Origin: Euwallacea fornicatus
Taxonomy: Eukaryota; Arthropoda; Insecta; Coleoptera; Curculionidae
Direction of reading: 5' to 3'
Assembly (NCBI RefSeq): GCF_040115645.1
Contig: NC_089554.1
Coordinates: 2,108,001 to 2,172,000, forward strand
Length of the DNA stretch: 64,000 bases
Below, piece by piece: positions 24,705 through 36,771 of the stretch. The position numbers and the translations under genes are program-made. The notes below the pieces were generated by a model. That model worked only from the letters and a program-made list of their open reading frames with translations, ran no database searches and was not told where the DNA came from. The stretch's first letter is position 1. The number at the start of each line of letters is the position of its first letter.

Positions 24705-25638
24705 TTAACCCTTCGTTTCACGGGTGAGGCCTATCAGTCCAGGTAAAAATTAAATTTGACTGGAATTCTGAAATTATTTACACTAAATTGTTCATGTTAT
24801 ATCTACCTTTTATTTGCCGTGTGACATAAGTTTACTGAAGTTTTTGCAAAAAAATACCAATCGATTTTTGAGTTATTGCATTGTATGTTCCCACAGGCCT
24901 CACCCGTGCAAAGCAGTAAGTTTTTTTTTATAGAAACACGTTCAAAAGTTATGGCTAAATTATCTGCCGGGGATTTCCTATAGTACATGGTTTATGTTCG
25001 GTGAATCCCAAAATCGACGGGGAAGAAGTTACACGTAATGAATTTATTAATATGTGACTAGCAGAGCAACTAGCAAGAACTTGCCTAAAAGTATACGTCT
25101 GATGACAAAAATAAATGTTGAAGTAGTGCTAAAAGATCAACCAGATCGCCACCAAACAAAAGGGGATATTGCAAATTTTGCAAATGCTGGTTATGTATGG
25201 AGCACGTTACCGCATCTTGTATTGACTGCATGATAGAATAATCCTCATTCTCATTCAAATATTTTGCGGAATTGGATTTTTTGTGTGGAAAAAGATTTTG
25301 GGTTTCTTTTAAATTTTCTATGATGTTAGATATGTACTTTTTCAAATAATATGTTTTGTTTGACTATTATGTTTTTATTTTTCAGTAATAAAGACGTTTA
25401 AAATATATGGTGCTAAAAATGTACATAGATAAATGTCATATAATTCTCTAACCAGATAAAAATATTCCCTTTTCAAATTTAGTCAAGACAAGCTAAGAAG
25501 TAGTAGAAATAACATGTTTATACTAGATTTTTTACATTTCAGAATTTTAACAAAATATATCATAAATTGAAATGGTGCTGACAGGCCTGACCCGTGAAAA
25601 CGTGTAAAAAATTACCCACCCGTGAAACGAAGAGTTAA
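24705..25638. mobile_element. PiggyBac-like non-autonomous element
   Basis: TTAA at 24705-24708 and TTAA at 25635-25638 flank inverted ends. The left reads CCCTTCGTTTCACGGGTGAG; the right read inward is CTCTTCGTTTCACGGGTGGG. TTAA target duplication and ends starting with CCC are hallmarks of the piggyBac superfamily. The motif GGGTSAGGCCTRTCAG recurs subterminally at both ends (about 24719, and inverted at about 25579-25598), and its core occurs inverted once more at about 24895-24908. A piggyBac transposase is not recognisable; the minus-strand frame at 25085-25345 is of unknown nature. Confidence 0.7.
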
Positions 25639-25822
25639 AGTATCCCATGAAATTTATGCTTTTTCATGTTATTTTCAGTTTTTTGAATTTTGGTTTTCCT
25701 CAGATTTAGTTTTTTTTTGTATTTTAAATGTATCCAAAACATATTTTACTTTAAACATAAATCTCTGTCATAATCGTGCTAGCTAAGTAAACGTAATATC
25801 GTTATCGAAATTGTTAAAATTT

Positions 25823-26107
25823 TTACGAAAAATCACACATCTTCCCATTCTGTTCGCCATTAATTCCAAATATTCCTACAAATTTCATGCTGTAACTTAC
25901 TATCACTTTGTGACTGTCATGCGTGGACTGTTGTGACGCGACACGAAGCATGTGCTCTGGATCACAAAAAGAAAACACCCCATCTACAACAGTTGCATCT
26001 AAACCCCCTTTTTCTGTCACAGCCATAGTACAGATAAGTTTGGCAGTTTTGATACCTACCAAGCATTGACACCTGTAGCAGTTCTGCAGTACTACTCTCC
26101 ACAGTTT
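25823..26107 (-). CDS. Open frame, possible exon, unrecognised
   Basis: On the minus strand 94 codons are open between a TGA (26110-26108) and the stop at 25825-25823. The product starts KLWRVVLQNCYRCQCLVGIK and includes MAVTEKGGLDATVVDGVFSF and CDPEHMLRVASQQSTHDSH. It has a Cys-rich start and a composition less AT-biased than random frames here. A strong donor-like GATAGTAAGTTA at about 25905 could end an exon. No family is recognised and no start codon sits near the beginning, so it may be an internal exon, a remnant or chance. Confidence 0.25.
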   Translation of the reverse strand, partial: KLWRVVLQNCYRCQCLVGIKTAKLICTMAVTEKGGLDATVVDGVFSFCDPEHMLRVASQQSTHDSHKVIVSYSMKFVGIFGINGEQNGKMCDFS

Positions 26108-26110
26108 TCA

Positions 26111-26729
26111 TATTTCGTTATTATTTTAGCTTTTTCGTACTCATAAAGGTGCCAATCGCCATTGAAACCTCTGCAAATTTCAGGAATTCGCCTTTTCGTA
26201 TTTTACAAAGTACCACACTCAAAATCAACTATTTTAATATTTTAACAAAAATTTCATTACATGTAAGGTAGCTATAATTCATCAGTAATTAAGGAATACC
26301 TAGTTTAACGTTTAAATTCTATTGATACAGTCAATCTTCTAAAAAAAAAACGGAGTGGGACAGTTAATAGTACTTGATTTGGAATGAATGTGCAAGTTGT
26401 CATCTACACCATCCCAAGGCCAAGCCCATGGGATGGATGAATTGAGAATCCACTTATATACATTATCTTGCATTAAATCTAATGATGCACGATAATAATT
26501 GATTCCCTGAAGTTTTCAGATTATCGAGCATTGGTTGAAGACATAATGTTAATTTGTGTGAAGACACATATTAATTATAGTTTCACCGAACCATGGAAGG
26601 TCTTCACGCTTGATAGCATGAAGGCTGTATAAATGTCATAAAATATTGAAACTGGATGGTAATAACCCACTCTCCAAAACCTTTTCTTTTTCTTACTCTC
26701 TTATTGTTTCACTTAAATGTTTGCTGACT
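26111..26729. other. No recognisable gene
   Basis: Nothing supported in this stretch. Confidence 0.4.
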
Positions 26730-26860
26730 AGCTCTATGTTGATTGGTGCCGGCTTTATGAAGAGGGTAGTTGGGGCGGCGGACTCTCTTGGTCGGTGGAT
26801 TTTCTTGGGGAATGGGGGGATTGAAAATGTCGCTCCAGTGCGTCAGACTTCCTAAGAACA
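26730..26860. repeat. GC-rich dispersed repeat, copy 2
   Basis: This segment shares with 23995-24160, in the same orientation, the ordered motifs TTTTCTTGGGGAATGGGGGG, AAAATGTCGCTCCAGTGCGT and CAGACTTCCTAAG. The copies are strongly diverged. No protein family is recognised in either. Confidence 0.45.
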
Positions 26861-27689
26861 GTCTTGATCGTACACCTAAGTGTGGTATTCCAAAAACTAT
26901 CAATTTAGAATGACAAAATTTATTATTAATTTAATGGAACATTGATTGTGCTAGTCACAAGCGTTATTTATAAAAATATGTGTTCTTTCTTCAATGCCCG
27001 ATTCTAGTAGGACATGTTGCTATCGAAAATCTGGCAATTATCGTTTAAACAGAGGCAATGGAACAGATTTATCGTCTTATGTCGTTAATAAAGCAATCGT
27101 AAAGCCTCACAAACTAAATGGCATTTTATGCTGCTGTCGTTTGTATAAACTATGTAGCAATTCCAAGGATTAACGAACGTTTTTACAAAAATTATACCTG
27201 GCCAGTGCAACGTTTTGATCTGCCGATTTATTGCTTGGACGGATAGTCAAATAAACGATCTTGCCGCCGGACGGTGGCGTGGAATTTTTATTTTTATTAA
27301 GCAGTTTATGGAGGCATAAAGCCAGGAATAAAGCAGAAAATTACTTTAATTCAGTGCAGGAGAATGTTTCGTTACCGATATATTATCTTATTTACGTAAA
27401 TGAGTTCTGACCCACCGTGCAAAGAAACAAATTCCATATAGGGTGTTTGGTTTTCCGCAGCAGAATTTTAATCACGTATCGTACGCACAAAAACAATGTT
27501 AGTTTATCGTAACTATATAACTGTAATAAAACTCTTTTCGAGAAATTCCTTGTTAAGGACACAGGGGGTGTTAAAGGTTTATATATTTTTTTCAATTTAT
27601 CTTTCATATTTCCTAAAGTTTTTGAGATATTTAGCTCAAATTTTGGACATGAGTTAACGGCGTAATCGCAAGGATGTCTTTTACATTAT
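26861..27689. other. Probable 5' side of a mariner-like relic
   Basis: Phrases such as ATAGGGTGTTTGG (about 27439) and ACAGGGGGTGTTAAAGG (about 27561) resemble ends of TACAGGGTG-type elements and probably belong to the relic that includes the transposase fragment at 27693. I could not pair them with right-hand ends. Confidence 0.3.
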
Positions 27690-27692
27690 TCC

Positions 27693-27947
27693 TTGGTGGT
27701 GAAAAACTGGCCAAAAGTAAACTATAAACGGAAACGGGTAGGTCGTGAAGAATCAAGTTCTTGGTCCCCTCGATCGCCCGATTTAACACCTCTAGTTTTT
27801 TGTGTTTGGGGGTTTGTGAAGGAAAACATATACTGTACTCCTGGAAAGTCTGTAGGAAAACTCATAAGGCGAATAAGAAGTTCTGCTCTTGGAAATAACT
27901 GCTTAGAATTTGAGAGCTGTTTGGCAGTCTTTATGGCGACATTCTAA
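27693..27947 (+). pseudogene. Mariner-like transposase, C-terminal fragment
   Basis: The frame encodes KRVGREESSSWSPRSPDL then TPLVFCVWGFVKENIYCTP, a clear match to the family block W-P-P-R-S-P-D-L-T-P-L-D-F-F-L-W-G. The PD of the third catalytic motif is intact, but the preceding catalytic blocks are missing. It ends in a TAA at 27945-27947. This is the same transposase clade as the fragments at 22481, 31560 and 36925. Confidence 0.8.
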
Positions 27948-28764
27948 TTTATCTGTATAAAGTAACCGCAACCATTTCGAACAATTTCTGTAATAATAAT
28001 TATTTCACATTGATTTTGAACGATTTTGTTATCGAATAAATGATCACTCTTCAGTTTATTCTGTATTGGCCGTTATTGTCGTCCCCTTCTCTGTTATTAT
28101 TTTTTTATTTCTATCGTGTTAAAAATTTGCTTTATTCTTAGATCATTAAGTAATAAATCCTGCCTCCAGTTTACACCGTAGTAGTGAGTCAGAGCATGCA
28201 GCGCTAGTAGAATGTCAGAAATGCCAGAAACCAACCAAACCAATTCAATGAAAAAATTAGCAGGCGTCACTTTATCATTCTGCAAATAACTGAAAAAGAG
28301 CGACAAATGGTAAAATGCTTTTTAAATTAAACAGTCAATTTAAATTTTAAAAATGAAACACTATGCGAGGCACCACAAACAATTTTCAAGCGGTTTAATC
28401 GGTCATGACCCTAAAAAATATTACCTTGTAGATTTCCTGGATCATCCAGTATTATCTAATCATGTAGCCTCTGAAGAGTAATTAATCCTGAGATTTAAAC
28501 CAAATATTTTAGAAACTTTTGAAAGTTACAAAAGATAAATTGAAAAAATATGAAGTCTCCTCCCCTTCATTTCCCACATTTCCTTCCCCTTCTTACCAAA
28601 GCATTTCTTGGATATACTTCATGTCGCCAACGAATATTATTTTCATGCATAGGATACGAGGTTAAGATCCTTCTACAAAATACTTTCTATAATTATTCAT
28701 CAAAATTATTACAATACTGCAAACCTTGGATGTTGGAGACTTAATATCCATTATGCTTTCACAT
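27948..28764. other. No recognisable gene
   Basis: Nothing supported in this stretch. Confidence 0.4.
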
Positions 28765-28779
28765 GGCAGAAGACCCTTT

Positions 28780-28900
28780 ATACCTTGAAAGGCAAATCGC
28801 AATCCTGTTGCTTCCAAATGGGTCACAATCTGTTGCTGCGGCTGCTTGTTGAATCCCCTTGTAGCTTGTTGCGCCAACTCATTGTTGCTTCTTTTCAGCT
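28780..28900. repeat. CTGTTGCTGC-rich dispersed repeat, copy 1
   Basis: Contains GGGTCACAATCTGTTGCTGC, then GGCTGCTTGTTGAAT, TAGCTTGTTGCGCC and ATTGTTGCTTC. The same order of motifs recurs 1 kb downstream. On the minus strand it reads as a Gln-rich peptide (NELAQQATRGFNKQPQQQ), which may simply reflect the repeat composition. Confidence 0.5.
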
Positions 28901-28904
28901 AAAA

Positions 28905-29794
28905 GCATGTGTACCTTTATTTCCTTTTTTTTTTAGGTTGATTTCCAGTCTCGTGTATAAAAGATAATCGATAAAAAGAAACTTAGGATCAATTCAACTG
29001 TTAGTAAATTGCTTAATCAACTTCCTAGATTTATGGGTCCCTCGGGATCGCCCGTTATTTATCACACATCATTCACTCCATACACGCAATAATCTAATCA
29101 TGTATATCTTATAATCAAATCAACAAAACGTGCCTAGCTTAAGTTTGGAGTTTTACTCGATTACATAAAAATAGGTACGATGAATGTGAAGTAAGTAATA
29201 AAATTGCAATATGGAAATTTGCACGCAAATCTGCTTTGCGGTTGTTTCATTGCCTATTTCTTGTAAAAAGTAAGTCTTCTATTGAAATGCCTAGCTTGTA
29301 TCTGCCAACAACAGAATGTGGTTTATTTTCTGTATCAACATGTCACACCTTTATCAGGAAAATAATTCGAGACCAAACCGACCAATCCACGACCTCCATC
29401 TCAACGATATTATTTATATGCATATTAATTGTCTGGTAGATTTATCAGAACATTAACAATTCGGTTCTTAGATGTGGATTTCGGAATTTTTAATCCATAC
29501 TCTGTCTCTTTGTCGCCTAAACTAAAGTTTTTGAATATCCGGCCTTCAGGTTTTCCACTCTATACATAATACAGACTAATCCCTGCGATTTCTCTTTCAT
29601 ATCAGACTTTTTCAATGCCGAGTGTCAATTTTTAGCCTCACTGTATAATCATAGAAGCTAGAATTATTTTTCCTGGTCCCAATCGATAAAAATAATGTTA
29701 TAAAAAGTTCAAATTTAGACAGTCAAGGTTTTGAACGCATCAGCCTCAACTCCGAGTCTCGTTCAACCACCTAATCAACCTTGAAAAACCAATT
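28905..29794. other. No recognisable gene
   Basis: Nothing supported between the two copies of the CTGTTGCTGC-rich repeat. Confidence 0.4.
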
Positions 29795-29905
29795 CGCAAC
29801 ATTGTTCCAATTGGGCCACAAACTGTTGCTGCAACTGCTTGTTGAACCAAACACCCTGGTAACTTGTTGCATGTGCAAATTGTTGCTTCGTTTCACTTTT
29901 AAAGA
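29795..29905. repeat. CTGTTGCTGC-rich dispersed repeat, copy 2
   Basis: Contains GGGCCACAAACTGTTGCTGC, then AACTGCTTGTTGAACC, TAACTTGTTGCATG and ATTGTTGCTTCG, aligning over about 110 bp with 28780-28900 in the same orientation, at roughly 70 percent identity by eye. Confidence 0.5.
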
Positions 29906-30954
29906 AGTCTTTTCAGGATTTATCGACTTTAATGAATGGTATCCTTGGTTATCTCAATGATGAAATCAAAATTTTTAAAGGATGATTGACTTCTTACTGG
30001 CAAGTCGACTTCATAGTTCCACGTAATTATCATGTCTAAAGGTGTTTGAAAAGTATTATATAATATATTGGCAAAAAATGAATGTAGTTGTTTCGTATTC
30101 AGTTTAAGGGATTGTGGGCAGTTCTGTAGAAAACGAAACCCGAAAATTGCACTTTATTTATAAAAGATACAGAAAATACTGCACTCATTTAATTCCAAAT
30201 AAGCAGGTATGAAGTAATAATCATTCTTGAATTTACCCGATTTAAGGCCATTGCAGATTGAAGGCAAACATCTGCCTGACCTTCGACACCAATAATGTTT
30301 CGTAATATAACTTCTGCCGTTGTTGTTACACTCTTCCCACGACTATCACTTACACCTGTCGTAGAATGGGAAAAACAGAAGCTGGAAGATGTTTGATGTC
30401 ACGTCACAATACATTATATTAGTAGCTTTGGTTTCAACATTTAATTTATTTATAGTATATCTGGTCTTTTGAAAATAAACTATTTTTAGCAAGTTGTCGT
30501 TGCTGTGCGATACTCTCAAAAAGACTTGAAAAAGAACTTACTTCATTAACTTTCCAATGTTCGACTCTGAAGGTATTTACCGCGAAGTAGTCACTGTCCG
30601 ACTCATTGTCCTACTAACCTTTCGCATTTATCTCATTTACCGAGAAAAAGGTAAATATTTACCAATTAAGAAAAAGCTACTTATAGTTCCCACCCAGATA
30701 TGACTGATTTCGTTTGAACAAACACGCGCTCTTTCCTCCGGTATCATTGCGTTTACCTGCTCACCAAGTATTCATGCCAAGAAGCGCACCTTTGTATGCA
30801 AATTATAATAAAACCAATACCAAAAACCTCGAACATGCCAACGACGTTAATGGCAAATAAAGAGAATTCTTCTTCCAAGTTTTTTCCAATAACCTGCATT
30901 ATGCGATAACCAAACAGCCGAGAGCGACCTGTAGCATCGTCCTATTTATCGAGG
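29906..30954. other. No recognisable gene
   Basis: Nothing supported; sequence becomes less repeat-like towards the CpG-rich segment that follows. Confidence 0.4.
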
Positions 30955-31085
30955 GTATCAGCGGGATGCCGGAATCTGTTGCCTGCGGACGTGACGGCGA
31001 CGGCGTCGGGGCGCAACAGCCGTCGCGATGACCCACAATCAACAGGCCCCGTGCCCTCGTCACGTAACACCAATTGGAAAACGAT
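30955..31085. promoter_or_regulatory. CpG-rich island, possible promoter or exon
   Basis: A short stretch with dense CG dinucleotides (GACGTGACGGCGACGGCGTC and CAGCCGTCGCGATGACCC) in otherwise AT-rich DNA, not obviously part of any transposon here. Such islands in insect DNA can be promoters, enhancers or coding exons. No long reading frame crosses it, so I cannot choose among these. Confidence 0.25.
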
Positions 31086-31559
31086 GACGTTTTTGCCCCA
31101 ATCCTATTGCATTGAAGATGAATTTATTAGTTTCGAGATTTAGCCCTTGAAATAGTCCAAATTTGCTCAGGTTCTTTAACTCGATTTTCTATTGAATTGC
31201 ATGCACCCTCTATTAGGATGTAGGATGGAAACAACCATTAAAATCTTAAATAGGAAGAGGGGTTGGTTATATCTCTTTTGAAAGATCCTTTCCAAATGTA
31301 TTTGTTTTGTTTTCATTGAGAGTGTTTCGAAAAATTATTTCCAAATCGTAAACAAGTTTAGGTGTTAACTGTGTTATAAAAAAATTGTTTTAAGCATTTA
31401 AAATATTGCCCGTTATTTTCGAAATAGTAATAAGGTCTATTTTCAAACTTTAACATTCGCAAAAACTTCCACTTGAATTTCTTTACATGTAACTGAAGTT
31501 CTTCTCTTCAATCCTTTCAAATCTTGGAACTGGATTTTATAACAACGAATTCGATATAC

Positions 31560-33195
31560 CCCCAGACAAAAAAAAACAAAGGTGTTAAATCAGGCGGTCG
31601 TGGTGGATACTCAGTTGGTCCTCTTGGATCAATCCATTTGCCAGGAAATCTATCGTGTACCACTATCTAATAGGAAGAAAATAGTGTGAGGGAGCTTCAT
31701 CTTGTTAAAAATAAAGATCTTTTTGCAAAATGCTATTACCGCCCGCGTCAACTTAACTTACTAAATTCGTTGTTATTAATAGGTCTATTATCTCGTCTAG
31801 TAGATTTAAGTAGATCCCGCCAGTTAGGTTTTTCTGTGTGAATAAAGGACCACTAACGACATCCCTAAGAACATCAGCCCAAACATGTACTTTTTGTGGA
31901 TACTGTGTGTTATCTTCTCTAAACAGTCGGGGATTTTCATGGCTTCATTACCGGCAATTATACAGGGTTACTGGTAATGCAACGTATTTATTTGGGGAGG
32001 TGATAAGGCACAAGGTAAGGAGTAAATTGAACCCACATATGCATATTCCAAAATTCACTAGATTTTGAGATATATGTATGTTTAAATTTCTTTTTTTCTG
32101 GGATTTAATGATATCAGAATTATTAATCAATAAATCCTTTTTGGACTTTTTTGTCGCTAGTCGATCATTCGCCTAACATTGTTCATGAGCTTCCATATAG
32201 AATCACGTACATATATTCGGAAACATTGCAATATGTGAAGATTTAGTTATTATTTAAATTTTAATTAAATTGTTCATCTAAAGGATTTCAGCTATTTTTC
32301 TTTTTTTGGAATCGCAAATGATTTGTGGAACGTGTAATACCTCATTGAATAGCTATTGAAATGAGGGAATTTTTAGAGCAATTTGTAGGCATGTTACCTT
32401 GAACGTTTTTTGAAAACTGCTCAAACGAATTTAGGGTAGCTGATCTTCAAGAATTATTTTATGAAAGTTCTTAGTCAAAATATTCACATAATCCAAATGT
32501 TTCCGGACATTTCTCATTTCATACGAAAGTTCCTAATGCTAGACAAGTGAACGAGTAGCTAAATTAAAACAATCGAAAAAGGATTTATTCAAAAATCATT
32601 CTGAGATTATTAAAATTCTGAATTAAAAATAAATTCAAAATCTAGCGAATTTTGGAATATGCACATACTCCTTATCTCATGCCCTACCATCTCCCAAAAG
32701 GAATACGTGGATTTACCAGTAACTCTGTATAATGTAACATGTCCTTTAAGAAAAAACGCATAATTATCACTAAAGCAAATGTTTTGGAAAATATTTCAGT
32801 TGTCATTTATAAAATCGGTCATTATTTTACAAAATTAATGTTTTCCGTCAAAATCGTCGTCATAAAGTTGCTAAGGACTTGAATTTTATATAGGTGGAAT
32901 TTGGTTAACTTTAGCACCTTCCTTACTGTTTCGTGACACCTTCCTATTTCGTGTGGGACAATACGAACAGAGCTGGTCAGTTCAGTAACGAAAGAGCTTA
33001 AAACTTCAATTTGAACTGCTTCGGTCAAAATGCCTATATGAACGCTTTTCTTTTTGACAACAGAATCAACTTTAGTAAACTAAGCAGCTAATTCCAACAC
33101 ATATTTACGGTTCAAATTAGTATTGACACTCCTCTTATTCAAATTTTTGCTACACTGCTTCTTGGACATCTTCCACATCTTCATAAATGAAAATA
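31560..33195 (-). pseudogene. Mariner-like transposase relic split by a foldback element
   Basis: Read from 33195 downwards, the N-terminal part (ATG KMWKMSKKQCS) leads to a second DNA-binding block at about 33000-32820 (HEIGRCHETVRKVLK, then FHLYKIQVLSN) and the first catalytic region SDNYAFFLKGHV near 32780. After the inserted element at 31962-32727 the protein resumes with SHENPRLFREDNTQYPQK, VHVWADVLRDVVSGPLF, NLTGGIYLNLLDEIIDPLI, a second Asp block QDEAPSHYF, FPGKWIDPRGPTEY and PPRPPDLTPLFFLSGG. All blocks are in family order, but stops and frameshifts interrupt them. I did not find the element ends. Confidence 0.85.
31962..32727. mobile_element. Foldback element inside the mariner relic
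   Basis: TA-CAGGGTTACTGGTAATGCAA on the left mirrors the right end (read inward CAGAGTTACTGGTAAATCCA), with TA on both borders. The arms continue matching through GGCACAAGGTAAGGAGTA-like, GCATATTCCAAAATTC and TAAATCCTTTTT, to near the middle. There is no coding capacity. It interrupts the transposase between the GHV block and SHENP, so it inserted after that gene existed. Confidence 0.85.
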
Positions 33196-33940
33196 ATTTT
33201 TAACGATCAAGTCTTTGATGAAGCATGTATGCTATTTTTTTAAAATAATCTTATAAACACACAACCTTTGACTGGTGAAATCAAATTAAAAATAATAAAT
33301 AATAATGTCACAAAAAATTCAAGAACCCCTTAATTCACTTTTAATCGAATAGTGTTATTCTTATTATTTTTTTTTATATAAGTAGAATCTTTAAAAAAAT
33401 GCATTTACAAATAGAAATAAACCAATAAAAACCAAAATCATCAGCTGTTGTTTACGAAACTCAGTCTGAAGATTTGGAAGGATCGAGGAGAAGAATTACA
33501 GTTGCGTGTAAGCAAATTCAAGTGGACATTGTTGTGAAAGTTAGGGTCGAGTTTGAAAATAGGATATTTTTACTATTCAAAAAATAATAAACGCTTAAAA
33601 CATTAATAAACAATTTTTTTACAATACATTTGATACCTAAGCTTTTTTACAGTTTAGACATGATTTGTCGAACCCTTTCAATGAAAAAAAAAACGGGTAC
33701 ATTTAAAAAGGTAATTGAAAGAGCAACCAATTGAGGCGTAACTCAACCCCCCTTCCCATTTTAAATTTTAGTGGTTGTTTTCACCCCCGCTAGAGGGAGT
33801 ATGTAAGTTAAGAAAATACTATCCTCAAGAATGTCCCCTTTTCAAATTAAGTAAACGTGTTTTTGTATATTTACATATTTCCTATAAGGACCGAATAATT
33901 AAGGGCGCTTCGTTTTCAAATTAACACGTATATGGTCCTC
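33196..33940. other. No recognisable gene
   Basis: Possibly the 5' non-coding part of the mariner-like relic. Nothing else supported. Confidence 0.35.
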
Positions 33941-33941
33941 T

Positions 33942-33978
33942 GCCCTGCAATGTAGCAAGATATGCTACATTGCAGGGC
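33942..33978. repeat. Perfect 15-bp hairpin
   Basis: GCCCTGCAATGTAGC and GCTACATTGCAGGGC form a perfect inverted pair around a 7-base loop (AAGATAT). The stem is GC-rich relative to the surroundings. It is too short for a typical pre-miRNA and has no terminator-like T run. It may be the remains of a small palindromic insertion. Confidence 0.6.
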
Positions 33979-33979
33979 T

Positions 33980-36770
33980 CGGATTTAACTATATTAACAT
34001 TTATTTGGATTGGTTTTAATTGAGATTAATTTAATTTTATTAACATCTTGTTGAAGAGTTCATATATGTAATATTTGAGATATTGCACATTATGTGTATA
34101 ATGTGTTGAGATGTCCAAATCTGTCTTTTCACATAAAACTTCATGCAGGCCGTGTTATGTAAAAAAAAACATCCAACCTAGGATGGACATATTTAAACAA
34201 TTTTGACCTTTTTTGGTTTAAAATATTGCTTAAATTATAAATTGTTAGATAGAAGAAAAATGGAGATTTCGAGGCTAACGAGATACATTATATTTAAAGA
34301 CTTGATACAGTGGTCGTGTTATGCAAGAACCTTTTAACCCTCGATGACGTATTAGATGTTTTTCAACATATTTGTTAGATAATAAATTCTTCATCTATTT
34401 TGCAGTTTGAAGGTTCAAATTTTCCAAGTCTAAGGCTCAATACGTCGTCAAGGCTCAGAGTTTTGCATAATGAAAAATGCAAAATGAACACATAATTGCA
34501 AATGGCGACACAAGAGCAAAAGTACCACGTTCGGTGATACTTTCTAAAGTTGGTAACTTGTACCAAATATTAAATAGAACTGAAATCAGCTAACAACAGA
34601 GCAAAACGTTATCCACTTACACTCGCCATTACGATATTCTGTATCGCTTGTACATGGTCTGCAGAAATATCGTAAATGAATCCTGCAAATCGAAAATCTT
34701 GACTTGAAGTGGAACAGACGTGTTTCACAATATAATGATGTTGCCCGTACGGTTGATCAACAATCAGGAAAATCAGGATCTGATGTATGGAAGAACTAAC
34801 ATCCCTGCTCATATACGCTCGCTTAAAGTCCTGTAATCCATGGTGCCAACAACCATTCTTCATTTTGAGTTACATCCATTAAAAAGTGTTTGTTTACATT
34901 TGAGTTTGCATGGCAGAAGTAGTGAGTTTACTGCCCGTTGCTCACGGCAATGGGCCGTGAAGTTGTAATAATGCTCGTCTGTCTGGTAAATTTTTTAACC
35001 GCCTTTGATCAAATAATTGGATGAACTATTATTCTGCTTACATACGTAAAAAAAATAATTTCTAAAATACGTATCACAGACAAGTATTACGTCCTTGACC
35101 GAATTAACACTCTCTGTTTCGCATCGAGCCTCAAACTTCAGCTGCGGGCATAAACGTCTTTCAGCGCTCTGGACATAAATAACTATTGCATTGTATAGTT
35201 TTTCCAATGAAAAACGCTATTAATATGGAATATCCTTGGATGGTTATTTAAAATGAGTAAGTGGATATTATTTATATTTCCACGTTGGTGAGGCCGAGAA
35301 GGGAACTCTACACCCGTACACTACAAAAAGTTAAAATAACTGTAATACAATGCGTTAATTAAGTATGTAGATAAGTTTTATGGAGTCGATGTCTAAAGAA
35401 GTTTATGGTAACTGTAAGATGGGCGACACCCTCGCAGAAAGTGATTTTACAAACACTTTTCCCAATAATTTGTTGGTTGCATTTGAAAATGTGAATCAAA
35501 ATCGTTGGTTATAGGGTCATCACTTATCAAATCACTGTAATATATGGTCAAATAGACGAGGAAATAAACGTAAGTTACTGCCACAGTTTAAAGCAAAATT
35601 GACCCTAGATATTTGATAAAACAAAAAAAAAATTTATTCCAAACTACATGTATACTTAAAAAATCATAAATTTTGCAGATCCAGCCTATAGTTTAAATTT
35701 TTTTGCGTTTCTTTGGAATTAGGTGCAATGCACACCAAGGCTGTACCATGCCAAGTCATAGTACATATTTCTACATAAACTGCATCCTAGAACCCATCTC
35801 TATAGGTTAAGGCAATAAACTCTTCATCCATTGTGTTGATACTTCACCTTCGATTTCAAAGAATGGCAATCATTGCATGGTTAAGGTTTTGAAGAAATTG
35901 ACTACATGATTGTACAGTTTCAAGTAGAAAGAGGTCATTCGGAATGTTGAAGATTACACATTTGTTATTTATTTAATATATTTATCCTCAGTAGTACCAA
36001 TAAACCACTGCCTTAATCACTCCCTCGCGCCAAGGTACCAATTACATTGTTACCTTGTATCTTTCCCAGTTTCAATAATCAGTCAAATATTACAATAATT
36101 TTTAACTGTAACTCTAAGTTGTTGATTGGCAAAGAACGTAAAAGTCCCTAAGCACAAATGATATTAGCCTTGGTATTTGAACGCGTAAGATGTACAGGTA
36201 AAATGAAGCGAATGAAACAAACTATAGAAAGTATTGACCAAAATATCTATGACATAATATTTAAAAGTAACCAGAAACATGCTAAAGCTTTGCCTTTGAA
36301 CGTCGTCGCTTACCGTTGAATGCAAAATGCAACTTATGATTACTTCATCATCCCGTAGGAATAGTGCAAGCGGGTAATCGAGTTTTGTATAGTTTTCTAG
36401 TCAAAATTCCGTCAATTATTAAATTATGAAGAAGCAGAATTGCCCTAAATGCAAAAGTTGACCAAGTTCGCATAAAACGCTAATTCCGAATGTAGGTCTC
36501 ACCTCCTAAAACGGGCAAGTATTGTATAGCGAATTTAGGAGTCGAAGCCTGACCAGACGGAATCAAAGAATGGCGAATGAATTGATTTGATTACATTGAT
36601 ACGAACGATGAATGAAAAAGTTTAATGAATAAATCTTCAATTGACGATTTATACATAGAGGACCAAATGCCCCGCTTAGATTCACTAAACGTTGAAGTAA
36701 ATATTTTTCGCGAAAATGCTAGAACACGTCAAGTATTGTTTTTACTTGTGCATTACGTGACGTAGCACAT
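33980..36770. other. No recognisable gene
   Basis: No supported gene. A minus-strand frame at 34609-34863 ends next to a donor-like GAGTGTAAGTGG but lacks a convincing upstream structure. Confidence 0.4.
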
Positions 36771-36771
36771 G

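Noticed and set aside
34609..34863. 84-codon minus-strand frame ending near a strong donor-like GTAAGTGG
   Set aside because: No convincing acceptor, no recognisable protein and no neighbouring exon.
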